Below are positions 55,105 through 63,754 of a DNA stretch of 64,000 nucleotides, piece after piece. This DNA is from Calditrichia bacterium (GTDB lineage: Bacteria > Calditrichota > Calditrichia > RBG-13-44-9 > J075). The stretch lies in contig JANQRS010000052.1 of assembly GCA_028284445.1 (NCBI GenBank), positions 62,001-126,000 on the forward strand, read 5' to 3'. The first letter of the stretch is position 1; each line of letters opens with the position of its first letter. The notes beneath the pieces are model-generated. The model saw only the letters and a program-made list of their open reading frames with translations. It had not been told where the DNA came from and searched no databases. The position numbers were made by a program, and so were the translations under genes.

Positions 55105-57147
55105 CTAGCGGCCCACGACTTCGCCGGCGACCTTGGCAATATTCTCTGCGGTAAGGCCTAGCGCTTCATAGATCTGTTGATAAGGGGCGGATGCGCCGAA
55201 GCGATCGATACCAATGATAGCGCCTTTCGGGCCAACGTGCTGATGCCAGAACATTGTGCTGCCTGCCTCAACAGCGACTCGGGCGGTTAAGCTGTCCGGA
55301 AGTACAGATTGACGATAAGATTCAGGCTGAGCAGCAAAAAGTTCTGCACAAGGCATCGAAACAATATTGGCTTTAACACCGCGCTCAGCAAGCAAGTCTC
55401 CGGTCGCTTTGGCGATGTGGAGTTCCGAACCGGTTGAAATGATTGCCAGGTCTGCCGAGTCGTGCTCCACCAGCAAATACGCCCCCTTCGAGGCTTTGTC
55501 CATTGCAGCGGATGCGTTGGCCGGGGCGTGCAGGGTTGGCAGTTTCTGACGGCTTAACACCAGCGCGGAAGGCCCGTTTTTGCGTTCCAGGGCATTGCGC
55601 CAGGCAGCAGCAGTCTCAATTGCGTCCCCGGGGCGGAATACAGCCAGGTTCGGAATTGCGCGCAGACTGTTCAGGTGCTCCACGGGTTGGTGTGTCGGGC
55701 CGTCTTCACCTAGCCCGATCGAGTCGTGCGTAAAAACATAAACAACCTGACTTCCCATCAACGCTGCAAGCCGAATGCTGCCGCGCATGTAGTCAGAAAA
55801 AACCAGAAAGGTGCCGCCATAAGGAATGGTGCCGCCATGCAGCGCCATGCCGTTCATAATCGCGCCCATGCCATGTTCACGAACCCCAAAGTGAATATAG
55901 CGCCCGCTGAAATCTTCAGGCGTAATTCCGGTTTCTCCTTTCGGAAAGGTCTTGTTGGACGGGGTCAGATCTGCCGAACCACCAATCAGTTGCGGTATTT
56001 TAGGGGAAATGGCATCGAGCACTTTCCCTGATGCTGCACGGGAGGCCAGTGCTTGTCCTTCTTCATATTCCGGTAAATCGCTGTCCCAGCCGGCCGGTAG
56101 TTCGTTCGCAAGCATGGCCTGGAACTCTGCCCACTCTTGCGGATAGCTTTCGCGATAGAGCCCGGCTGTTTTCTGCCACTTGTCTTCAAGTGCCTTGCCG
56201 TTCGCCACGCAAGACCCCATGAATTCGGCAATGTCGTCCGGAATCAGGAATTGGGAATCTTCCGGCCAGCCAAGCGTTTGTTTGGAGAGGACAACTTCAT
56301 CTTCTCCCAATGGTTCACCGTGCGCTTTGGCGGTGCCGCCGCGATTGGGGCTTCCTTTGCCAATTGTTGTTTGACAAGCAATGATCGATGGACGACTTTG
56401 TTCTTCTCTGGCTGCGCGAATAGCGTTATCAATCGCCGTGAAGTCGTGCCCGTCGATTCGTTGAATATGCCATCCATAGGATTCGTAGCGTTTCAGCACA
56501 TCTTCGCTAAAGGAAAGACTGGTTGGTCCGTCGATGCTGATATTATTGTCATCGTAAAGCACGATTAACTTATTTAGGCCGAGATGCCCGGCAAAGGAGC
56601 ACGCTTCATGCGAAATCCCTTCCATCAGGTCGCCGTCACTGGCAATGACATATGTGTAGTGATCCACTATGGAGATATCATTTCGATTGAAGCGTTTGGC
56701 CAGCCATTGTTCCGCTAGGGCAAATCCAACCGAATTAGAAATCCCTTGCCCCAATGGACCGGTGGTTGTTTCAACGCCGGGGGTATGGCCATATTCAGGA
56801 TGTCCAGGGGTTTTACTATCCCACTGACGGAAATTCTTAAGTTCACTCAGAGGTAGATCATAGCCGGTCAAGTGAAGAAGGCTATAGATCAGCATGCTAC
56901 CGTGGCCTGCGGAAAGGATAAAACGATCGCGATCCGCCCAGTTCGGATTGGATGGGCTATGTTCCATATAGCGTGTCCACAACAAGGCGGCAACGTCGGC
57001 CATGCCCATAGGCATGCCGGGATGTCCTGAATTGGCCGCCTGCACACCGTCCATCGATAACACGCGGACCGTGTTGGCGGCTTTTTGCAAGACGGATAGA
57101 CTGTCCGCATTTAAGGGGGCAGCAAGATCTCTGATATTTGCACTCAT
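55105..57147 (-). CDS. tkt: Transketolase
   Basis: 680 residues from 57147 (ATG with GGAG upstream; an earlier in-frame TTG is less likely). Thiamine-diphosphate enzyme moving two-carbon units in the pentose phosphate and Calvin cycles. Seen: VLSMDGVQAANSGHPGMPMGMAD, ILSAGHGSMLIYSLLHLTGY, the TPP motif SDGDLMEGISHEACSFAGHLGL...LYDDNNIS, HQPVEHLNSLRAIPNLAVFRP in the pyrimidine domain, and AVEAGSTMFWHQHVGPKGAIIGID in the C-terminal domain. Length is normal. Confidence 0.97.
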   Translation of the reverse strand: MSANIRDLAAPLNADSLSVLQKAANTVRVLSMDGVQAANSGHPGMPMGMADVAALLWTRYMEHSPSNPNWADRDRFILSAGHGSMLIYSLLHLTGYDLPLSELKNFRQWDSKTPGHPEYGHTPGVETTTGPLGQGISNSVGFALAEQWLAKRFNRNDISIVDHYTYVIASDGDLMEGISHEACSFAGHLGLNKLIVLYDDNNISIDGPTSLSFSEDVLKRYESYGWHIQRIDGHDFTAIDNAIRAAREEQSRPSIIACQTTIGKGSPNRGGTAKAHGEPLGEDEVVLSKQTLGWPEDSQFLIPDDIAEFMGSCVANGKALEDKWQKTAGLYRESYPQEWAEFQAMLANELPAGWDSDLPEYEEGQALASRAASGKVLDAISPKIPQLIGGSADLTPSNKTFPKGETGITPEDFSGRYIHFGVREHGMGAIMNGMALHGGTIPYGGTFLVFSDYMRGSIRLAALMGSQVVYVFTHDSIGLGEDGPTHQPVEHLNSLRAIPNLAVFRPGDAIETAAAWRNALERKNGPSALVLSRQKLPTLHAPANASAAMDKASKGAYLLVEHDSADLAIISTGSELHIAKATGDLLAERGVKANIVSMPCAELFAAQPESYRQSVLPDSLTARVAVEAGSTMFWHQHVGPKGAIIGIDRFGASAPYQQIYEALGLTAENIAKVAGEVVGR

Positions 57148-57340
57148 TTCTAAATCTCCATTTGTCTTCTTTTCCAAGCTGGAAAAGCATTGAAAGTTAT
57201 CTCTATCTCGTGGTATTATGTTGCAGGTTTAGCTTCCTAACCAGGCAATGGCCGGTTTCCTGGCTGTTAAATTAAGCGATAATTGGTCCTGACGCTACCG
57301 CTTCTTTCAAATTTGCCCGACAAACTTCCGTGGAGGTCGT

Positions 57341-57799
57341 ATGAAATCCTCAATCGCAATACTTATAGTGTTCGCAAGCTGTTGCCTCTTTTTCTGCAAT
57401 CGGCAGGTTACTGAGAATTTAAAGGTGCATGAAGCAGAAATTCGCGCGGTCCTGGATGCGCAAATGCAAGGATGGAATCGGGGTGACATCGAAGAATACA
57501 TGCAGGGATACTGGCAATCTGACTCTCTGCGTTTTGCTTCCGGCGGCACAATCAACTTTGGCTGGCAGAAGGTGCTCGAACGCTATAGACAACGCTATTC
57601 GAACCGCGAGCTTATGGGCAAACTCACCTTCAGTGAAGTTGATGTGAAAATGCTCAGTCCCCAAGCAGCTCTGGTTTTCGGGAAATGGGAGCTTGAGCGA
57701 GCAAATGACCAGCCATGGGGCCTCTACACATTAATAATGCGGCGAACGAATGACGGCTGGCGGGTAGTGCATGATCATACGTCCGCTGCGGAACAGTAG
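57341..57799 (+). CDS. DUF4440 (NTF2-like) lipoprotein
   Basis: 152 residues with a signal peptide and a candidate lipid Cys at 14-15 (VFASCCLFF). The mature part is an NTF2-fold DUF4440 domain: EIRAVLDAQMQGWNRGDIEEYMQGYWQSDSLRF, LTFSEVDVKMLSPQAALVFGKWEL, and GLYTLIMRRTNDGWRVVHDHTS. These cone-shaped domains bind small hydrophobic ligands or act as ketosteroid-isomerase-like enzymes. Role unknown. Confidence 0.85.
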   Translation: MKSSIAILIVFASCCLFFCNRQVTENLKVHEAEIRAVLDAQMQGWNRGDIEEYMQGYWQSDSLRFASGGTINFGWQKVLERYRQRYSNRELMGKLTFSEVDVKMLSPQAALVFGKWELERANDQPWGLYTLIMRRTNDGWRVVHDHTSAAEQ

Positions 57800-57823
57800 A
57801 GAAAGTGGCAGGGGCAGTCTACT

Positions 57824-57856
57824 AAATGACGAATGTCAAATGACAAATGTCGAATG
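57824..57856. repeat. GACGAAT/GACAAAT heptamer-type repeat
   Basis: Consecutive imperfect ATGACGA/ATGTCAA/ATGACAA/ATGTCGA units. Shares the 15-mer GACAAATGTCGAATG with 63710-63724 and is the reverse-complement motif of the (ATTCGTC)14 array at 63811. It starts 24 bases after the lipoprotein stop codon. Confidence 0.75.
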
Positions 57857-57861
57857 TTGCC

Positions 57862-57894
57862 GTTCTTTTGCGCGGCTTTGCCGCGCAAAAGAAC
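57862..57894. repeat. Perfect 15-bp palindromic hairpin
   Basis: GTTCTTTTGCGCGGC (57862-57876), TTT loop, and its exact complement GCCGCGCAAAAGAAC (57880-57894). Lies between the convergent lipoprotein and DUF427 genes; could be a bidirectional transcription stop, although the usual T-run after the stem is missing. Confidence 0.7.
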
Positions 57895-57964
57895 AACGAA
57901 ACCGTAAATGCAAAGGCGTTGCGGCGTGAAAGCGTTGCTTCGTCAAAGCGCTTTTGATTTCTTT

Positions 57965-57985
57965 CGATCACCGATCACCGATCAT
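57965..57985. repeat. CGATCAC heptamer repeat at the DUF427 stop codon
   Basis: CGATCAC, CGATCAC, CGATCAT, three consecutive heptamers. The last base is also the first base (on the plus strand) of the DUF427 stop codon complement (57985-57987), so the array abuts the gene end. Confidence 0.75.
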
Positions 57986-58266
57986 TATTCCACAACAACG
58001 CCTTTCCAGAAGGCAAAATGTCCCTTGATATGGGCAGCGGCGTCTTTCGGTTCAGGATAAAACCAGGCCGCATCTTCGTTGATTTCCCCCTCTACCTGAA
58101 TGCTCTTATAGCTTGCTTCACCTTTCCATGGACAGGTCGTGTGCGTTTCACTCTCGACGAAATAATCTACGTTTATGCTATCTGCAGGAAAATAATGGTT
58201 TCCTTCTACGATGACAGTGTCGTCACTTTCAGCTATAACTGCGCCATTCCAAATTGCTTTCGGCAT
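57985..58266 (-). CDS. DUF427 family protein
   Basis: 93 residues. The DUF427 signature is complete: AIWNGAVIAESDDTVIVEGNHYFP, SETHTTCPWKGEASYKSI and AAWFYPEPKDAAAHIKGHFAFWKGV. A small beta-barrel domain of unknown chemistry, common in many bacteria. AAGGAACATA precedes the start. Followed downstream (minus) by the CGATCAC repeat. Confidence 0.9.
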   Translation of the reverse strand: MPKAIWNGAVIAESDDTVIVEGNHYFPADSINVDYFVESETHTTCPWKGEASYKSIQVEGEINEDAAWFYPEPKDAAAHIKGHFAFWKGVVVE

Positions 58267-58457
58267 GATATGTTCCTTTCTATTTCGTTCACTTCGCGAT
58301 ATTTAAGTTTTTGATGCAGGTTTACGAACTTGGTTACAGTGACTTTCGGCAGCATGCGGCAGATCGCAATATTTCGGTTGCATTGTCGTGGATTTGCCAG
58401 TATATAGGAGCTCTTTCTAATCACGTCTGGCGATTATTCAAACTGCGGAGGTCCGGC

Positions 58458-58721
58458 ATGTTCTTTGAATATGCATTTCAGCAAAACAAGTGGCTCTGGT
58501 TTCATATGCTTGCGGGTGGTATTGCTATTAAGATATTCATGAACTGGCTGCAGCCGACCCATGCTCTTGGAGCGGTTTTAGCCCTCGCTGTGATCTGGGA
58601 AATTCTCGAGTATGTTGTCGTTGATATCGAAAAGAATTATGGCAGCAAGCAGCGTTTTTTTGCGGATGCCACCGGTGATATTTTGGGTGCCCTGGCCGTG
58701 GCAGCCATTGTCATTTTTTAG
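58458..58721 (+). CDS. Small membrane protein
   Basis: 87 residues. The ATG at 58458 has a strong GGAGG at 58447-58451 with six-base spacing, so the longer open frame from 58311 is not adopted. Three membrane segments: LWFHMLAGGIAIKIFMNWL, HALGAVLALAVIWEILEYVVV, and FADATGDILGALAVAAIVIF. The last two have an E...D spacing reminiscent of VanZ-like or DUF2238 families, but no firm assignment. Function unknown. Confidence 0.65.
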   Translation: MFFEYAFQQNKWLWFHMLAGGIAIKIFMNWLQPTHALGAVLALAVIWEILEYVVVDIEKNYGSKQRFFADATGDILGALAVAAIVIF

Positions 58722-58848
58722 GTCGATATTTCTCTAAAATGTGTTGATACGAAATGGACGCTTTCTTAAGTTCTGAGCAATTAATGACGCGGCATGGTGG
58801 CCGGTATATATGCTGCAGAAGAAATGTTCGTAATATCAGGAGTGAATG

Positions 58849-59772
58849 ATGAAAATTACTGTTGTAGGGGCTGGGAACGTTGGCGCAACAACTGCTCAAC
58901 GAATTGTAGATCGCGAATTGGCGAACGAATGTGTTCTGGTTGACATTGTCGAGGGCTTGCCGCAAGGGAAAGCGCTGGACATGTGGGAATCGACCCCGGT
59001 TGAAGGCAGCGACTGTCTGATCACCGGTTCGAATACATATGACGCCACGGCTGATTCCGATCTGGTCGTCATTACCGCCGGTCTCGCACGCCGTCCGGGT
59101 ATGTCCCGCGATGACTTGCTGGCCAAAAATGTTCAGATCGTCAAGAGCGTGACTGAGGAGGTTGTAAAATACTCCCCGAATACCATGATTATTGTCGTGT
59201 CCAATCCGCTGGATGCGATGGTATATACTGCTTATAAAACATCAGGTTTGCCCACCGAACGTGTTTTTGGTATGGCCGGTATTCTTGATACTGCCCGCTA
59301 TCGCTCCTTTATTGCATTGGAACTCGGCGTTTCAACGAAAGATATCCAGGCCCTGGTGCTCGGCGGTCATGGCGATACCATGGTGCCCTTGCCCCGTATT
59401 ACTACGGTCGGTGGTATTCCGCTGCCGGAACTGGTCAGTCAGGAACGCATTGATGCTATCGTCGAGCGCACGCGCAAGGGCGGTGGTGAAATTGTCGGTT
59501 TGCTAAAAACAGGTAGTGCCTACTACGCAACTTCTGCAGCCGTGCTGGAAATGGTTGAATCGGTTGTGCGCGATAAGAAGCGAATTTTGCCTTGTGCTGC
59601 TTATCTCAACGGCGAATATGGCTACAATGACATGTACATGGGCGTTCCTGTTATGATCGGGCGGAATGGTGTTGAGAAGGTTTACGAAGTTGAGCTGGAT
59701 GCTGATGAAAAAGCGGCACTTGATAATTCTGCAAAACACGTGCGAGAGCTGATCGGGAAAGTCAATCTGTAA
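58849..59772 (+). CDS. mdh: Malate dehydrogenase (LDH-like)
   Basis: 307 residues. Interconverts malate and oxaloacetate with NAD. Start at 58849 has AGGAG at 58838-58842; ATG at 58846 is one codon earlier. Motifs: KITVVGAGNVGATTAQRI (Rossmann), ARRPGMSRDDLL (mobile substrate loop; Arg at the malate-specific position), VSNPLDAMVYTAY, the active-site LGGHGDTMVPLPR, and GVEKVYEVELDADEKAAL. A good terminator follows at 59799. Confidence 0.96.
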   Translation: MKITVVGAGNVGATTAQRIVDRELANECVLVDIVEGLPQGKALDMWESTPVEGSDCLITGSNTYDATADSDLVVITAGLARRPGMSRDDLLAKNVQIVKSVTEEVVKYSPNTMIIVVSNPLDAMVYTAYKTSGLPTERVFGMAGILDTARYRSFIALELGVSTKDIQALVLGGHGDTMVPLPRITTVGGIPLPELVSQERIDAIVERTRKGGGEIVGLLKTGSAYYATSAAVLEMVESVVRDKKRILPCAAYLNGEYGYNDMYMGVPVMIGRNGVEKVYEVELDADEKAALDNSAKHVRELIGKVNL

Positions 59773-59798
59773 GGAGATTAACCACTTCATTTTCCCAT

Positions 59799-59836
59799 AA
59801 AAGCCTTCGCGATGTTCTGCATCCCGAAGGCTTTTT
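59799..59836 (+). terminator. Rho-independent terminator after mdh
   Basis: AAAAGCCTTCG and CGAAGGCTTTTT flank an inner GATG/CATC stem with a TTCTG loop, with a run of five T (59832-59836). It lies 26 bases after the mdh stop. Confidence 0.92.
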
Positions 59837-59860
59837 CTATCGTCTTCAACTTAACATGGC

Positions 59861-59913
59861 AACCGGATAAGAGACGGCCCTTGTGCTAAAAATGCGTATT
59901 GCCTCATCCGGTT
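59861..59913 (+). promoter_or_regulatory. Possible structured leader upstream of rocD
   Basis: AACCGGAT (59861-59868) is exactly complementary to ATCCGGTT (59906-59913), with 37 bases between. It lies 63 bases upstream of the rocD start. No known riboswitch consensus matches. It may be part of a leader hairpin, or a chance repeat. Confidence 0.3.
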
Positions 59914-59975
59914 TAAATTACTAATTTCGCTCAACTCACTTGAGAGTTGAATTTTTAAACGCAAGGAGGATTGGA

Positions 59976-61211
59976 ATGAACTCGCAGTATTACATCGATT
60001 TGGAAGATCGCTACGGCGCGCACAATTATCATCCGCTTGGTGTGGTGATCGACAAGGCCGAGGGGATCTGGGTTTGGGATGTCGAAGGCAAAAAGTATAT
60101 GGATTTCCTTTCGGCTTATTCCGCAGTGAACCAGGGCCATTGTCATCCGAAAATCCTGCAGGCGCTGTATGATCAGGCCAAAAAGCTCACCCTGACCTCG
60201 CGCGCTTTCTATAATAGTGTCCTTGGTGAATACGAAAAGTATATCACTGAGTATTTTGGCTATGACAAAGTCCTCCCGATGAACACCGGCGTCGAGGGTG
60301 GAGAAACGGCCGTGAAGCTGGCTCGCAAATGGGCTTATACGGTCAAAGGCGTTCCGGAAAATCAGGCGCAAATTATTTTTGCTGAAGGTAATTTCTGGGG
60401 CAGAACACTCGGGGCAATTTCGTCGTCGACAGATCCGGATTGCTATGAGGGTTTTGGGCCGTACATGCCTGGCTACAAGCTGGTACCGTACAATGATCTC
60501 GCCGCTTTGGAAAAAGCGCTCGAAGATCCTAACGTGGCTGCCTTTATGGTAGAGCCGATTCAGGGCGAAGCAGGCGTGGTTGTTCCTGATGAAGGATATC
60601 TCGCCAAGGTATATGAAATGTGTCAGGCGAAGAATGTGCTGTTGATTGCAGACGAAGTCCAAACCGGTCTTGGACGTACCGGCAAAATGCTCTGTGCCGA
60701 TCACGACAATGTGAAGCCGGACATCCTCATCCTCGGGAAAGCCCTGTCCGGTGGTGTGTTACCGGTATCTGCCGTTCTCGCTCGCGACGAGATTATGTTG
60801 ACAATCAAGCCGGGCGAGCATGGATCAACCTACGGTGGTAATCCCCTTGCATGTGCCGTTGCCATTGCCGCGCTGGAAGTTTTGAAAGAAGAAAAGCTGT
60901 CTGAAAATGCCGACAAACTCGGTGATTTGTTCCGAAGTGAATTAAACAAGATGGTTGCCGGCAGTTCACTGGTAACGACGGTGCGTGGTCGCGGTCTGTT
61001 GAACGCCGTGGTGATCAAGCCGACAGCTGACGGACGCACGGCCTGGGATTTCTGCGTTGCCTTAAAAGAAGAAGGTCTTCTTGCCAAGCCGACTCATGAA
61101 CATATCGTGCGCTTTGCGCCACCGCTCGTCATCGACGAAGCTGGTATACATTGGGCGCTGGAGCGCATCGCAACAGTCATCAAAAAAATGAGCGAGCCGG
61201 TTGCAGCATAA
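59976..61211 (+). CDS. rocD: Ornithine aminotransferase
   Basis: 411 residues. Start at ATG 59976 with AAGGAGGA at 59964-59971. PLP class III transaminase: GVWVWD-like GIWVWDVEGKKYMDFLSAYSAVNQGHCHP, LPMNTGVEGGETAVKLARKWAY, GNFWGRTLGAISSSTDPD, ADEVQTGLGRTGKML (PLP Asp), and the PLP-Lys segment LILGKALSGGVLPVSAVLA. It converts ornithine to glutamate semialdehyde, using 2-oxoglutarate. The SGG-VLP and HGSTYGGNPL features point to OAT rather than acetylornithine transaminase (ArgD). Followed by serA-like after 67 bases. Confidence 0.93.
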   Translation: MNSQYYIDLEDRYGAHNYHPLGVVIDKAEGIWVWDVEGKKYMDFLSAYSAVNQGHCHPKILQALYDQAKKLTLTSRAFYNSVLGEYEKYITEYFGYDKVLPMNTGVEGGETAVKLARKWAYTVKGVPENQAQIIFAEGNFWGRTLGAISSSTDPDCYEGFGPYMPGYKLVPYNDLAALEKALEDPNVAAFMVEPIQGEAGVVVPDEGYLAKVYEMCQAKNVLLIADEVQTGLGRTGKMLCADHDNVKPDILILGKALSGGVLPVSAVLARDEIMLTIKPGEHGSTYGGNPLACAVAIAALEVLKEEKLSENADKLGDLFRSELNKMVAGSSLVTTVRGRGLLNAVVIKPTADGRTAWDFCVALKEEGLLAKPTHEHIVRFAPPLVIDEAGIHWALERIATVIKKMSEPVAA

Positions 61212-61278
61212 CGGTTTGCAAAAATATCTGACAGTGTAGCCGGGGTTGCCCGGCCACACGTTAGCGGAGGAGACTGTT

Positions 61279-62217
61279 ATGAAGATTTTAATTGCCGACA
61301 AAACGGCGCCGATTTGTGCCTCTCTGCTGCGAGAAGCGGGACATGAAGTGGATGAGAACACCGGCTTGTCAATGGATGCGCTTATCGGCATCATCGGGAA
61401 CTACGATGGCATGGTTGTGCGAAGCGCAACCAAGGTTACTGCAGATATCATTGCCGCAGCTGACAATTTGAAAGTCATTGGCCGAGCCGGAACCGGCGTG
61501 GACAATATCGATGTTGCTGCTGCAGCTGATCGGAAGATTGTGGTAATGAATGCACCGGGTGGTAACTCCAATGCGGTTGCTGAAATTGTGCTGGGGCAAA
61601 TGCTGGGATTGGCTCGTACCCTGCACGATGCATGTTCGTCTATCAAGTCCGGGAAATGGGAAAAGAAAGCCTTCTCAGGAACTGAGATTTTTGGAAAAAC
61701 TCTCGGCATTCTCGGCTATGGTCGAGTTAGCCGCCTGCTGGCACATAAATGCATGGCGCTTGGGATGAAAGCGCTTTGTTATGACCCAAAGATTGGCAAG
61801 GATATTATTGATGAAGCAGGCGTGGAAATATGCTCACGCTTGACCTATGTTTTGCAGGATGCAGATTATTTGTCCGTCCATCTGACGAAAAGGGCGGATA
61901 CATTGGGTTTCCTTGGCGAAGCTGAGTTTAAGCAAATGAAACGTGGTGCATACTTGCTCAACTATGCGCGTGGCGGCATCGTTAACGAAGCCGATTTGGA
62001 AAAGGCGCTTGACGACGGCATTTTGGCCGGCGCTGCGCTTGATGTCTTCGATATCGAGCCACCGGAAGAGTTTAATCTGATTCAGCATCCGCGGGTTGTC
62101 TGCACGCCGCATATTGGGGCAGCGAGCATAGAATCGCAAGACAATGTTGCTCGAATCATTGCTGAGCAGTTCATTGATATGTTTGCCAATGGGGTTATCA
62201 GAAATCAGGTCAATTGA
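61279..62217 (+). CDS. D-3-phosphoglycerate dehydrogenase-like enzyme
   Basis: 312 residues, so a short 2-hydroxyacid dehydrogenase without the C-terminal ACT domain of E. coli SerA. Catalytic residues: Arg in NYARGGIVNE, Glu in DIEPPEE, His in CTPHIGA. Rossmann motif reads GILGYGRVSRLLA (last Gly replaced by Ser). Strong GGAGGA upstream of ATG 61279. Most similar by eye to phosphoglycerate dehydrogenases (RAGTGVDNIDVAAA). First step of serine synthesis, or a related 2-hydroxyacid. It is followed by pdxST; a link with PLP supply is only inferred. Confidence 0.88.
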   Translation: MKILIADKTAPICASLLREAGHEVDENTGLSMDALIGIIGNYDGMVVRSATKVTADIIAAADNLKVIGRAGTGVDNIDVAAAADRKIVVMNAPGGNSNAVAEIVLGQMLGLARTLHDACSSIKSGKWEKKAFSGTEIFGKTLGILGYGRVSRLLAHKCMALGMKALCYDPKIGKDIIDEAGVEICSRLTYVLQDADYLSVHLTKRADTLGFLGEAEFKQMKRGAYLLNYARGGIVNEADLEKALDDGILAGAALDVFDIEPPEEFNLIQHPRVVCTPHIGAASIESQDNVARIIAEQFIDMFANGVIRNQVN

Positions 62218-62244
62218 GATAGATTCATTTAAAAGGAGATAAAT

Positions 62245-63129
62245 ATGTTATCCAGCAAAGAATTTAAGGTGAAGGTCGGCCTTGCTGAAATGCTTAAGGG
62301 CGGGGTGATTATGGACGTCACCAATGCTGAGCAGGCGAAAATTGCCGAAGACGCCGGTGCGGTTGCCGTAATGGCCCTGGAAAGAATTCCCGCGGACATC
62401 CGCTCGCAGGGCGGGGTTGCCCGAATGAGCGATCCGCTGTTGATTCGTGAAATCCAGAAAACCGTTTCTATCCCGGTAATGGCGAAATGCCGAATTGGTC
62501 ATATTGCTGAAGCACGGGTCCTCGAAGCGCTTAAAATCGATTTCATCGACGAGAGCGAAGTGCTGACACCGGCCGATGAAGCCTTTCATATCGATAAGTT
62601 CGCTTACAAATCGCCGGTCGTGTGCGGATGCCGCAATCTTGGCGAGGCACTGCGCCGTATTGCTGAAGGTGCTGCCTTGCTGCGCACCAAAGGGGAAGCC
62701 GGAACCGGCAATATTGTAGAAGCGGTTCGCCACATGCGCACCGTGCAAAAAGAAATCCGCGAAATTACCACTATGGGCCCTGAAGAATTGGTCACCTACG
62801 CCAAGAATATCGGCGCGCCGGTCGAACTGGTCCGCTATATCAAAGAGCATGGCAAAATGCCGGTGCCTAACTTTGCTGCTGGCGGAATTGCCACCCCTGC
62901 GGATGCTTCGTTGATGATGCAATTGGGCGCTGAAGCGGTATTTGTCGGTAGCGGTATCTTCAAATCCGAAGATCCGTCCGGCCGTGCCAAGGCCATTGTT
63001 CAGGCAACGACTCATTACATGGATTTTGACTTGATTGCCAAAGTCTCCGAAGGCTTAAAAGAAGCAATGAAGGGCTTGGAAATGTCTGAAATCCCCGAAG
63101 ATCAAATTATGCAAACCCGCGGTTGGTAA
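62245..63129 (+). CDS. pdxS: Pyridoxal 5'-phosphate synthase subunit PdxS
   Basis: 294 residues. The (beta-alpha)8 synthase that makes PLP from ribose-5-phosphate (or ribulose-5-phosphate), glyceraldehyde-3-phosphate and ammonia. Seen: MLKGGVIMDVTNAEQAKIAEDAGAVAVMALER (typical start, residues 17-48), the Schiff-base region VMAKCRIGH, and LLRTKGEAGTGNIVEAVRHMR with the second Lys. AAAAGGAG precedes the ATG. pdxT follows after three bases. Confidence 0.98.
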   Translation: MLSSKEFKVKVGLAEMLKGGVIMDVTNAEQAKIAEDAGAVAVMALERIPADIRSQGGVARMSDPLLIREIQKTVSIPVMAKCRIGHIAEARVLEALKIDFIDESEVLTPADEAFHIDKFAYKSPVVCGCRNLGEALRRIAEGAALLRTKGEAGTGNIVEAVRHMRTVQKEIREITTMGPEELVTYAKNIGAPVELVRYIKEHGKMPVPNFAAGGIATPADASLMMQLGAEAVFVGSGIFKSEDPSGRAKAIVQATTHYMDFDLIAKVSEGLKEAMKGLEMSEIPEDQIMQTRGW

Positions 63130-63132
63130 GTC

Positions 63133-63708
63133 ATGCGTATAGGTGTTCTTGCCCTACAGGGGGATTTTGCAAAACATATCGAAATGCTGGAATCGCTTGA
63201 CGTTGAAGCGATTCCGGTAAAGAAGCCGGAGGAGTTGGCCCATTGCTGCGGTTTGATCATGCCCGGTGGTGAGTCAACGACGCTGGTAAAACTACTTCAT
63301 TCGATTGATTTGTTCGATAAAATCAAACCGTTTAGTCAAAAATGGCCGGTCTTTGGCACTTGTGCCGGTGCGATCCTGCTTAGCAATGAAGTTGCAAATC
63401 ACCCGGTGCAATCTTTCCAATTGATCGATATTTCGATTCGGCGAAATGCCTACGGTACTCAGGTGGATTCGTTCTCGGAGTCTATTCGTGCCGATCTTGG
63501 CAGTGGTCCTGAAGCGCTGGAAGGCGTGTTTATTCGCGCGCCGCAAATCGAGCGTCTAGGCGATGGGGTAAAAGCCATCGCCTGGCATGGCGACGATGTT
63601 GTCATGGTCGAGCAGGGAAACATCCTGGTCGCTACCTTTCATCCCGAACTCACGGAATCCAATAGGATTCATCAATACTTTGTGGATAAGGTGAAGCAAA
63701 TGCTGTAA
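63133..63708 (+). CDS. pdxT: Pyridoxal 5'-phosphate synthase glutaminase subunit PdxT
   Basis: 191 residues. Supplies ammonia from glutamine to PdxS. Glutaminase triad: Cys in VFGTCAGAILL, and His-Glu in ATFHPEL; plus the PGGESTT loop characteristic of PdxT. Start three bases after pdxS. The stop is followed at once by the CGACAAATGTCGAATG repeat. Confidence 0.97.
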   Translation: MRIGVLALQGDFAKHIEMLESLDVEAIPVKKPEELAHCCGLIMPGGESTTLVKLLHSIDLFDKIKPFSQKWPVFGTCAGAILLSNEVANHPVQSFQLIDISIRRNAYGTQVDSFSESIRADLGSGPEALEGVFIRAPQIERLGDGVKAIAWHGDDVVMVEQGNILVATFHPELTESNRIHQYFVDKVKQML

Positions 63709-63740
63709 CGACAAATGTCGAATGAAAAATGACAAATGTT
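63709..63740. repeat. CGACAAATGTCGAATG repeat directly behind pdxT
   Basis: Begins on the base after the pdxT stop codon. Contains the 15-mer GACAAATGTCGAATG shared with 57842-57856 and a second GACAAATGTT copy. A 12-base palindrome CGACAAATGTCG is included. Confidence 0.75.
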
Positions 63741-63754
63741 CTTTGATGCGGATA

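Noticed and set aside
58311..58457. N-terminal extension of the small membrane protein
   Set aside because: The ATG at 58458 has a far better Shine-Dalgarno, and the extension shows no conserved features.
59955..60704. 249-codon minus-strand open frame opposite rocD
   Set aside because: Shadow of the conserved transaminase gene.
62248..63015. 255-codon minus-strand open frame opposite pdxS
   Set aside because: Shadow of the highly conserved PdxS gene.
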